From JALYJZ01 sp964476895 (GTDB lineage: Bacteria > Patescibacteriota > SICC01), in the NCBI GenBank assembly GCA_964476895.1, contig CAYZCS010000006.1, positions 1 to 26,768 on the forward strand: a stretch of 26,768 bases of DNA. Direction: 5' to 3'. The notes under the pieces were generated by a model that saw only the letters and a program-made list of their open reading frames with translations, made no database searches and had not been told where the DNA came from. Of this stretch, positions 13,507-22,718 are shown piece after piece. A program made the translations under genes and the position numbers. The stretch's first letter is position 1. Every line of letters starts with the position of its first letter.

Positions 13507-13764
13507 TTAGCGCGGGGATTGCGTGTCGCCGTCCGGCGGCGTCATGGCGAGGTGCGGAAAGTCCCGCTCAAGATTACGGCGTGCGATTCTGCCTCGTTCC
13601 CGAAGTCCTTCTATTAGAGCTTCTTCTTCTGCTTCACTTACAAAATCGGGCATGCCCGTACTTCCTTCGACGGAGTCGATGAATCCACTTGAGCAATCAA
13701 TCTCTCCTGCTTCGACCAGCAAATCGAAAAGTTCGGCTGTTAGATCTCGATGATGGTTGCTCAT
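13507..13764 (-). CDS. Hypothetical acidic protein, 85 aa
   Basis: ATG 13764, TAA stop 13507. The sequence is acidic in the first two thirds (MSNHHRDLTAELFDLLVEAGEID, SEAEEEALIEGL) and basic near the end (RERGRIARRNLERDF), consistent with a small helical protein such as an antitoxin-like or phage-type regulator, although no family motif is seen. There is no clear Shine-Dalgarno and no convincing promoter of its own; it starts 53 nt past the tRNA-Ala 3' end and could be read from the tRNA promoter. It lies within the interval bounded by the att-like repeats. The antisense frames across it are much less protein-like. Confidence 0.5.
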   Translation of the reverse strand: MSNHHRDLTAELFDLLVEAGEIDCSSGFIDSVEGSTGMPDFVSEAEEEALIEGLRERGRIARRNLERDFPHLAMTPPDGDTQSPR

Positions 13765-13815
13765 AAGCGGTTGGTTGTCGCATGCGATGCCATGCTTTTT
13801 ATATAGAGTAACATT

Positions 13816-13828
13816 TGTGGACCGAGGC
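13816..13828 (+). repeat. tRNA-proximal copy of the 13-bp att-like repeat
   Basis: TGTGGACCGAGGC, overlapping the 3' end of tRNA-Ala (tRNA 3' terminus at 13818), is the partner of 12698-12710. After the repeat the tRNA copy continues into the T arm (GGATTCG) while the distal copy reads ATCTGAG. Confidence 0.55.
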
Positions 13829-13890
13829 GGATTCGAACCGCCGACCTCCGCAATGCGAATGCGGCGCTCTGCCAGCTGAGCTACCGGCCC
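13818..13890 (-). tRNA. tRNA-Ala, anticodon CGC
   Basis: A 73-nt cloverleaf read on the - strand: acceptor GGGCCGG with TCGGTCC, D arm GCTC-AGCTGGCA-GAGC, anticodon stem CCGCA/TGCGG with loop TTCGCAT (anticodon CGC, reading GCG), variable AGGTC, T arm GGCGG-TTCGAAT-CCGCC and discriminator A73. Pair 3-70 is G-U, the main alanine identity element. CCA is not encoded. Its 3' end is duplicated at 12698-12710. Confidence 0.96.
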
Positions 13891-13928
13891 TGGCGCAGGT
13901 CGGTACGCAGTACCGGCCCGACTTACCT

Positions 13929-13957
13929 AGTATATCGTTCCGCAGCGCGTCTTTCAG
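13929..13957 (-). promoter_or_regulatory. Probable tRNA-Ala promoter
   Basis: On the - strand, -35 CTGAAA (13952-13957), a 17-nt spacer and -10 TATACT (13929-13934), about 38 nt before the tRNA. It lies just past the NUDIX gene stop. The short leader has a CGGTAC-TGC-GTACCG hairpin. Confidence 0.5.
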
Positions 13958-13960
13958 GGG

Positions 13961-14479
13961 TCACTTCCCTACGGCCGCCCGTTCCTGCACCACGAACGCG
14001 TCCACGGCCTGCTGGTCGTCGGCGTGGCCCATCTCGGGAAACTCGTCCAAGCCGACCCAGCGGTGTTCCTCCGATTCGTCGGACAGCGCGAACGTCCCGC
14101 CGGTCGGTTCAGCGAGATATGAGGTGCCGACCGTGCGGGTGCCGGTTTCCCCGTAGACAGATGCGAAACTCCCGATATACCGGACGATCCGGACATCCAG
14201 GCCCGTCTCTTCCTTCAGTTCGCGGATGATCGTTTCTTCCGCCGTCTCACCGGCATTGATGAACCCGCCAGGTATCTCCCACTTCCCTTTGCTGGGTTCC
14301 TGGGCACGCTTCAGTACCAGATACTTGCCGTCCTGCCGGACGACCGCTCCGGCGACCGCCGCCGGATTGTCGTAATGCGTGAAGTGCCCGTCGGGGCAGC
14401 CCGGGAACGCCTCGCCGTTCTGATGCTCCTGACGCTCGAGCGGCTTGGCACACTGCGGGCAGTAGCGGAAGTCCGTCAT
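13961..14479 (-). CDS. NUDIX hydrolase with N-terminal zinc ribbon
   Basis: 172 aa. The N-terminal CPQC (Cys7, Cys10) with Cys28 and nearby histidines (32, 35) suggests a zinc ribbon, as in NudC-like and ADP-ribose pyrophosphatase-like members. The Nudix box G-x5-E-x7-REL-x-EE-x-GL is complete at 72-94 (GFINAGETAEETIIRELKEETGL), so a Mg-dependent nucleoside-diphosphate hydrolase is expected; the substrate cannot be read from the sequence. It is the last gene of the run from lysS, 13 nt after the dehydratase gene, with a weak Shine-Dalgarno. Confidence 0.88.
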   Translation of the reverse strand: MTDFRYCPQCAKPLERQEHQNGEAFPGCPDGHFTHYDNPAAVAGAVVRQDGKYLVLKRAQEPSKGKWEIPGGFINAGETAEETIIRELKEETGLDVRIVRYIGSFASVYGETGTRTVGTSYLAEPTGGTFALSDESEEHRWVGLDEFPEMGHADDQQAVDAFVVQERAAVGK

Positions 14480-14492
14480 GCTCGCACCGCCG

Positions 14493-14777
14493 TCATTCAG
14501 GGATCTCGTCGATCTCCGCGGCCAGCGCGAAGTCGGCCTCGGTCAAGCCGCCGGCGCTGTGGCTGCTGAGCGACAGTTTCACCGTACCGTAACGGATATC
14601 GATGTCGGGATGGTGGTCGTGTTCCCCGGCCGCCGCGGCCACGTGATTCACGAAGTCCATCGCCTGGTCGAAGTCGTCGAACTCGAACGTCTTGGTGATC
14701 GCCTTGCCGGAAATCTCCCATTCGTCGAGATCGATGAGCTTTTCCTCGGCCTGCTCCCTGGTGAGTACGTCGGCCAT
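14493..14777 (-). CDS. Pterin-4a-carbinolamine dehydratase family protein
   Basis: 94 aa, the normal size of the family. The signature HHP (55-57) is followed by VKLSLSSHSAGGLTEADFALA (66-86), matching the family pattern in which a histidine (here 73) and GGLT close the active site. The enzyme dehydrates 4a-hydroxytetrahydrobiopterin; bacterial copies without an aromatic hydroxylase nearby, as here, may have other pterin or repair roles. ATG 14777 is preferred over the TTG directly before it (14780); neither has a strong Shine-Dalgarno, and the gene follows the small membrane protein gene by 12 nt. Confidence 0.88.
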   Translation of the reverse strand: MADVLTREQAEEKLIDLDEWEISGKAITKTFEFDDFDQAMDFVNHVAAAAGEHDHHPDIDIRYGTVKLSLSSHSAGGLTEADFALAAEIDEIPE

Positions 14778-14789
14778 CAATCCGATTGT

Positions 14790-15038
14790 CTATGCTGAAC
14801 GACGCTTTGCCAAGAGCTTTTGGACGAATAGCGTCAGCCAGAGCACGACCGTAACGACCGTGACGATCGTCGTGAACCATAGTCCAAGGCTGGCGTACGT
14901 CACCGTGAAGCCGATTAGCACGAGGGCGACCATCAGGCTGGTGGCCATGGCCGGCTTGTCCTTGGAGACGATCGATGGCACGAGGGCGATCGCGAACATC
15001 ACCGAACCTGCGGAAAGGACGATATCCTGCCAGCTCAT
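14790..15038 (-). CDS. Small membrane protein, 82 aa
   Basis: Three hydrophobic stretches are seen: about 8-25 (LSAGSVMFAIALVPSIV), 30-50 (AMATSLMVALVLIGFTVTYA) and 53-74 (LWFTTIVTVVTVVLWLTLFVQ), ending in a basic KLLAKRRSA that should stay in the cytoplasm. It starts 11 nt after the secA stop and is followed by the dehydratase gene at 12 nt, so it belongs to that operon. No family recognised; coupling to secA suggests an envelope role but does not prove it. Confidence 0.65.
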   Translation of the reverse strand: MSWQDIVLSAGSVMFAIALVPSIVSKDKPAMATSLMVALVLIGFTVTYASLGLWFTTIVTVVTVVLWLTLFVQKLLAKRRSA

Positions 15039-15049
15039 CCGCGGTGCTT

Positions 15050-17943
<2,894 letters not shown>

Positions 17944-17944
<1 letters not shown>

Positions 17945-18333
17945 CAGGCCTGGTCGCTTTCCCCGGGGTCGAAGGTTTGCGCCTGTTCCTTGAGCTCGCG
18001 CGCGCCCTTGTGCATGTGGTCCCGGTATTTATCCTCGTGGCGGCGCAGGGTCTCCTTGAGCACGTGCGCTACCCGGTCGATCGCCACGTGCATGTCCTCC
18101 GCCTCTTCCTCGACGTGGATGGCGTCGCCCCGGCCGAGACCGGAGATCGTCACGTGGCACTTGTCCTTGGTGTCCTCGGTGTCGCTGGGCTTGTAGATCA
18201 GCTTCACGTCGGCCAGGGCCGCCTCGCGGTGGCCTTCGACGATCAGCCGCTCGAGGCCGCCGATCTTCTCGGTCACGTACGTGCGGACCGAGTCCGTCAT
18301 GTCCATGCCGACCGCTTTGATCTGGAGTTTCAT
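17944..18333 (-). CDS. hpf: Ribosome hibernation factor, short HPF/RaiA type
   Basis: 129 aa beginning MKLQIKAVGMDMTDSVRTYVTEKI, the beta-alpha start of the S30AE/HPF domain, followed by DVKLIYKPSDTEDTKDKCHVTISGLGRGD and the second helix AEDMHVAIDRVAHVLKETLRRHEDK. It binds the 30S decoding site in resting cells. The C-terminal dimerisation domain of long HPF is absent; a charged tail ends the protein. Overlap with serS is ATGA and with secA one base, so expression is tied to translation and export genes. Confidence 0.9.
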
Positions 18334-19562
18334 GAAGTGGTTCCGTCCTGGTTTATCCGTTTGAAAGGCAGGTATTGATGCAATACCTGCGGTATCCCTA
18401 CACTACCATCCTTGCCCTGCTTGTTCTCGGTAATTGCGATGATCGCGCGGCCGACCGCCACGGCGGTGTTGTTGAGGGTGTGGACGAGCTCGCCGCCATG
18501 CTTGATCTTCAGGCGCCGCGCCTGGAAGTCGGTGTCGTTGGAGTTGCTGGCGACTTCCATGTAGCGCTCCGCGCCGGGCAGCCAGGCTTCGATGTCGTAC
18601 TTCTTGGCGTTCGGGGCGCCAAGGTCGCCGGTGGCGATGTTCACCACGCGGAACGGGACCTCGAGCGAGGTCCAGAAGGCTTTGGCGTCCTTTTGGAGTT
18701 CTTCGTGGGCGTCCCAGGATTTGGCCGGGTCCGCGAACACGAACAGCTCGACCTTGTCGAACTCGTGGCCGCGCATGATGCCCTTGGTGTCCTTGCCGTA
18801 GCTGCCGGCTTCCCGGCGGTACGCGGGCGCGAACCCGGCGTATTTGACGGGGAGTGCATCGAGCGTCTCGCCGGCGTGGTAGCTGGCGAGCGGAACCTCG
18901 GCGGTGCCGGAGAGGTATTTCTTGGGATGTTCGTCCTCGGAGTCGTCGTTATCAAGCGCATAGATCTCGTGTGCTTCCGCCGGGAAGAAACCGGTACCGG
19001 TCATGGCCGATTCGCGGACGATCGACGGCGGCCGCATCGGCGCAAATCCCTTTTCCGCGTAGAAACCGAGCGCGTATCGAACAAGCGCAAACTCCAGGTG
19101 TACGAGCGGGCCTTTCAGGAACCAAAACCGGTTGCCGGAGACTTTCGCTCCCCGCTCGAAGTCGATGTGCGGTTCGATCGCCGGAATGCCGTAGTGCGGC
19201 CGGGGATTCTTCAAGTCCGGCTTGTCGCCGACTTCCTTGATCGTTTCGTTGCCCGACTCATCGTCCGCAACGGGTACGTCGTCGGCCGAGAAGTTCGGGA
19301 GTTGCAGGCAGAGAGCGTCGAATTGCTCTGAAGTTTCGCGATGCTTCGCTTCGGCAGCTTTCACCTGCTCCTTGAGCTTCTTCCCCTTCTCCGGGCTCTT
19401 CGCTTTCTTTTGCTCGGAGCGGACGGTGTCGAACTCCTGTTGGTGCTTGCGGCGATCCTGATCAAGTTTCGCGAGCTTCTTCACGTCCAACTTGATGCCG
19501 CGCTTCTTGAGCTCGGCTTCGATCCGCTGCGGATCGTCCTTGATGATTTTGATATCGATCAT
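18330..19562 (-). CDS. serS: Seryl-tRNA synthetase
   Basis: 410 aa class II synthetase charging tRNA-Ser. The N-terminal coiled-coil tRNA-binding arm covers about 28-85 (Lys/Glu/Gln-rich). The catalytic core has GTAEVPLA (219-226), motif 2 AYRREAGSYGKDTKGIMRGHEFDKVE (247-272) and motif 3 HTLNNTAVAVGRAIIAITEN near the C-terminus. Length is normal. The start lies 27 nt past the lysS stop with only a weak Shine-Dalgarno. Confidence 0.96.
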   Translation of the reverse strand: MIDIKIIKDDPQRIEAELKKRGIKLDVKKLAKLDQDRRKHQQEFDTVRSEQKKAKSPEKGKKLKEQVKAAEAKHRETSEQFDALCLQLPNFSADDVPVADDESGNETIKEVGDKPDLKNPRPHYGIPAIEPHIDFERGAKVSGNRFWFLKGPLVHLEFALVRYALGFYAEKGFAPMRPPSIVRESAMTGTGFFPAEAHEIYALDNDDSEDEHPKKYLSGTAEVPLASYHAGETLDALPVKYAGFAPAYRREAGSYGKDTKGIMRGHEFDKVELFVFADPAKSWDAHEELQKDAKAFWTSLEVPFRVVNIATGDLGAPNAKKYDIEAWLPGAERYMEVASNSNDTDFQARRLKIKHGGELVHTLNNTAVAVGRAIIAITENKQGKDGSVGIPQVLHQYLPFKRINQDGTTS

Positions 19563-19589
19563 TGCTTACTTATTATCGGCGCTAAGTGC

Positions 19590-21242
19590 TCAGACATCCA
19601 GGAGCTGGCGGACTTGTCGACGGTCAGCGGACCACAGGAACGTACCCAATCGCGGGCCCGTATCCTTCCCGATTAAGAGCTGGTACACGTCCTTGAAGAA
19701 CTCCCGCTGGCGGCGCTTGTTTTCCTCGTCAGACGTCTCGGGATCTTTAGGAACCGAATAGACGAGCTTCTCGAGCTCCGCGATCGATTCCCCACCGCTT
19801 TCCGGAAGCTTCTCCCGGAGTGCCGCGATCCGCCGCTTCGCCTCGTCCGAAAGCTTCGCCGCGTACTCCGTGTTCGGCTTGTCCAGCAGGGTGATCAGCT
19901 GGTCCGGGTTGTGGTTCTCGAGCCAGTTCCGCGCCCGTGGCAGCCGCGCTTTCACTGATTCCGGATCGTACGCCAGATCCAGTGACCGGAGCAGCTCACT
20001 GAGTTTCGCCTCGTTCCATTGGACGATCTGGCCGTACCCCACGAGCTGGCGGAACGGGATCGGGCGGGCCGTGTCCGGGCCGTTCCCCGCCCTCGGCACC
20101 TTTCCCTCCGGGAACGCCGCATTCAGCGCGAAACGCCGGGAGCCGTCCAGCGAACCGTCCCGATACGCCGCGATCTCGCGGTCGAACTCGTCGTACTGCC
20201 GGAATATCTCCGTGTCGAATACCAGCGAGAAGTTCTTCTTTGGCTGGGTCCGAAGGTACTGCCACTTGAGCATCGTTTCGGTGTAGACCTCGAGCAACTC
20301 GTTCGGCGATTTGGCCTGGCCGGTGCTCCCGGACATCTTTCCTGCCACGCCCTGGAGCCCTACGAACCCGTAGCGGATCGTGACCGGCGGCGTGCGGTCG
20401 AACACCTCGCGCGCGATCCGGGTGGCCGCGTCGTACGGCCCGCCCGGCGAAAGGTGGTCCACGCCGCCCGGCTCGAACGTGATGTTCTCGTGGCGCCAGT
20501 GCATCGCCCAGTCGATCTTCCAACCGAGCTTGAGGTTATGGTCCTTGCCGAGCTCGACGGTGCCAGTCTTGCCGCTCTCCTTGCACTCGTACGTCAGGAC
20601 CTTCCCGTCGAAACCGGTGATCTTCGTGATGTCCCTGCCGGTGAATTCCGAGTAGATCGTCACCGGGTAGTAATCCTTCTTGTACTGCGCCTCGTCTATC
20701 TGAGCAGCCTTCTTGGCCTTGTCCGACATCAGTGAAAGCAGGATCTCCGCGATCTTCTCACGATGCTCAATCGCTTCACGGATCGCTCCGTCATACTTGC
20801 CGGAGCGGTACATCTCGCCTTTGTAGCGGTACTCGATCTCGATGCCAAACTCGCGCATCGCGCCTTCGAACAGCCGCTGGAACCGCTGCGCGTACGTCAC
20901 ATCCTTGTCGCCGTGCGGGTCCGGGATCGCCAGGAGCGGCATCCCGACGTACTGTTCGAACTTCGGGTCGATGCCGGCCGGAACCTTTCTCAGCCGATCA
21001 TAATCGTCCCAATAAAGCAGGAGTTTGGCCTTCTTGCCCTGGCGTTGCAGTGCCCGCACTACCGGGTAGTTCGTCATGATCTCCCGGAAGTTCCCGAAGT
21101 GCACCACGCCCGACGGGCTGATGCCCGCCGCGCAGACGTACTCCTGCCGGTCCGGGAACCGTTCGATGACCTCTTCGGCCAACGTCTCGGCCCAGTGCCG
21201 GCTTTCTTTCGTCTTCTCCGCTGGTGTGATTTTCTTCGGCAT
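19590..21242 (-). CDS. lysS: Class I lysyl-tRNA synthetase
   Basis: 550 aa. This is the class I (archaeal-type, LysK) enzyme, unrelated to class II LysRS: the HIGH-type motif is SPSGVVHFGN (42-51), and the KMSKS-type loop is KMSGS (302-306) in GVAGKMSGSTGQ. WKIDWAMHWRHENITFEPGGVDHL (241-264) is typical of this family's active site. The C-terminal half is helical, as expected of an anticodon-binding cage. Class I LysRS is found in archaea, spirochaetes, some alphaproteobacteria and some candidate phyla. Starts 82 nt after the greA stop; that gap holds only a small GCTGT/ACAGC hairpin and no clear promoter. Confidence 0.93.
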   Translation of the reverse strand: MPKKITPAEKTKESRHWAETLAEEVIERFPDRQEYVCAAGISPSGVVHFGNFREIMTNYPVVRALQRQGKKAKLLLYWDDYDRLRKVPAGIDPKFEQYVGMPLLAIPDPHGDKDVTYAQRFQRLFEGAMREFGIEIEYRYKGEMYRSGKYDGAIREAIEHREKIAEILLSLMSDKAKKAAQIDEAQYKKDYYPVTIYSEFTGRDITKITGFDGKVLTYECKESGKTGTVELGKDHNLKLGWKIDWAMHWRHENITFEPGGVDHLSPGGPYDAATRIAREVFDRTPPVTIRYGFVGLQGVAGKMSGSTGQAKSPNELLEVYTETMLKWQYLRTQPKKNFSLVFDTEIFRQYDEFDREIAAYRDGSLDGSRRFALNAAFPEGKVPRAGNGPDTARPIPFRQLVGYGQIVQWNEAKLSELLRSLDLAYDPESVKARLPRARNWLENHNPDQLITLLDKPNTEYAAKLSDEAKRRIAALREKLPESGGESIAELEKLVYSVPKDPETSDEENKRRQREFFKDVYQLLIGKDTGPRLGTFLWSADRRQVRQLLDV

Positions 21243-21324
21243 GGCTAAAAACGCTGTTACCTACAGCTTACCGCGCCGCGCCTGGTTCCTATAGCCTCGG
21301 AGCCGGTTCCGGTCGGCCGTGAAC

Positions 21325-21789
21325 CTACTCGACCGAGACGATCTGGTACGTCGCGTGTCCCTTCGGCGTCTCGACGACCGCTTCTTCGCCCTTGCCCTTA
21401 CCGAGGAGCGCCTGCCCGATCGGCGACTCGTTCGAGACCTTCCCGCTGGTGGGGTCGGCCTCGGCCGCGCCGACGACCGTGTACGCCGTGCTCTTGCCGT
21501 CATGCTTGACGGTCACTTTCGACCCGAGCGCCACGTTGCCGTTGCCGCCGCCGGTCTTCACGACCTTGGCATCCTCCAGCAGTTTTTCCAGTTCCACGAT
21601 CCGCCCCTCTACGAACGCCTGCTCGTTCTTGGCGTCTTCGTATTCGGAATTCTCGGAGAGATCGCCGTACGCCACGGCTTCCTTAATCCGCTCAAGCACC
21701 GCCGGGCGGCGCGTTTCCTTGAGTTCCTTGAGCTCCCCTTTGAGCTTATCCAGGCCGTCCGTGGTCAGGTACGTGCTTTGGTCAGGCAT
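21325..21789 (-). CDS. greA: Transcription elongation factor GreA
   Basis: 154 aa, the usual length. It rescues backtracked RNA polymerase by stimulating transcript cleavage. The N-terminal coiled coil (about 8-75) bears the tip loop GDLSENSEYEDAKNEQ, whose Asp43 and Glu46 coordinate the catalytic Mg. The C-terminal FKBP-like domain has SPIGQALLGKGKGEEAVVETPKG. ATG 21789 follows AAAGGAGAG at a good distance. It is preceded by its own possible promoter (21849-21878). Confidence 0.95.
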   Translation of the reverse strand: MPDQSTYLTTDGLDKLKGELKELKETRRPAVLERIKEAVAYGDLSENSEYEDAKNEQAFVEGRIVELEKLLEDAKVVKTGGGNGNVALGSKVTVKHDGKSTAYTVVGAAEADPTSGKVSNESPIGQALLGKGKGEEAVVETPKGHATYQIVSVE

Positions 21790-21824
21790 GCTGTTTCTCT
21801 CCTTTACTTGGATTCGTGGGAGTT

Positions 21825-21843
21825 AAAAACCCCTCCTCGGGGG
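21825..21843 (-). terminator. Short GC-rich terminator after folD
   Basis: On the - strand, CCCC (21842-21839) pairs with GGGG (21833-21830) across a 5-nt loop and is followed directly by TTTTT (21829-21825). It is 32 nt past the folD stop and so closes the mre-mrdA-folD operon, although it also lies in the greA leader. The stem is short. Confidence 0.55.
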
Positions 21844-21848
21844 ACATA

Positions 21849-21878
21849 ATGCTAACACCCCGCGGCGAGTGGCGTCAA
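21849..21878 (-). promoter_or_regulatory. Possible greA promoter overlapping the folD stop
   Basis: On the - strand, -35 TTGACG (21873-21878, containing the folD TGA), an 18-nt spacer and -10 TAGCAT (21849-21854) with a TGT extension. Transcripts would start at the terminator-like hairpin just downstream, an odd arrangement. Confidence 0.35.
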
Positions 21879-22717
21879 CGAGGCCTCGTTTCAGCGAGAA
21901 CGTAGACGTTTTCGAGGAGGCTCACGACCGTCATCGGGCCGACCCCGCCGGGGACCGGAGTGATCGCCCGTGCCTTCTTCGAGACGCCGCCGAAATCCAC
22001 GTCGCCGGAGAGGCGGGTCTTCACCCGGGTCGCTCCCACATCCACGACCACCGCGCCCTTCCTGACCATCCGGGCCGTGATCAACCCGGGCTTGCCGGCC
22101 GCGGTTATCACGAGGTCGGCGGTCCGGGTGTGCGCCGACAAGTCCTTGGTCAGCTTGTCGCAGCTGGTGACGGTCGCGCCGCGGTGGGAGAGGAGCGTCG
22201 CCAGCGGCAGGCCGGTGAGGAGGCCCTTGCCCACCACCGTCGCGTGCATGCCTTTCGGATCGATCCGGTAGTCGCGGAGCAACTCCAGGATGCCCTTCGG
22301 CGTGGCCGGCAGGATTCCCGGCCGGGCCGTGTAGAGCCGCCCGAGATTCTCGGGGCTGAGCCCGTCGGCGTCCTTGGCCGGGTCCACCGCGGCGAAAATC
22401 CGGATCGGGTCGATCCCCCGCGGCAGCGGCAACTGGACGATGTAGCCGGTAACGCGGCGGCTCCGGTTCATCCGGGCGCAGGCCTCGAGCAGTTCCCGCT
22501 CGGTGGCCCGTGGCCCCAAATCATCGATAACCACGCGGCATCCGACCGCCTCGGCCCGCCGGCGCTTCTGTTCAATATATGTGTACGTTGCCCGATTGTC
22601 GGTCGCGACGATGATTCCCAGGCCGGGTCCCGGGCCCGTTCCCGCCCTGCGGGCCAACCGCCGCAGCCGCCGCTCCGCCGCCGCCGTACCGTCAAGGATC
22701 ACCGGTCCGCGGGCCAT
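21875..22717 (-). CDS. folD: Bifunctional methylene-THF dehydrogenase/cyclohydrolase FolD
   Basis: 280 aa, interconverting 5,10-methylene- and 10-formyl-tetrahydrofolate. The catalytic Tyr/Lys pair is in YTYIEQK (45-51), followed by GYIVQLPLP (91-99), DADGLSPENLGRL (116-128), the NADP loop VVGKGLLTGLPLATLL (161-176) and the C-terminal PVPGGVGPMT (254-263). The usual PCTP reads PATP. ATG 22717 is one base after the mrdA stop and has GGAGGAGG at 6 nt; a longer in-frame start at 22762 would lie inside mrdA. It is the last gene of the shape operon. Confidence 0.95.
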   Translation of the reverse strand: MARGPVILDGTAAAERRLRRLARRAGTGPGPGLGIIVATDNRATYTYIEQKRRRAEAVGCRVVIDDLGPRATERELLEACARMNRSRRVTGYIVQLPLPRGIDPIRIFAAVDPAKDADGLSPENLGRLYTARPGILPATPKGILELLRDYRIDPKGMHATVVGKGLLTGLPLATLLSHRGATVTSCDKLTKDLSAHTRTADLVITAAGKPGLITARMVRKGAVVVDVGATRVKTRLSGDVDFGGVSKKARAITPVPGGVGPMTVVSLLENVYVLAETRPR

Positions 22718-22718
22718 C

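Noticed and set aside
13463..13617. 51-residue + strand peptide (MPEDRQDIIADVNN...)
   Set aside because: Locally protein-like but antisense to the 85-aa gene and the 229-aa gene promoter, and without a Shine-Dalgarno or promoter of its own.
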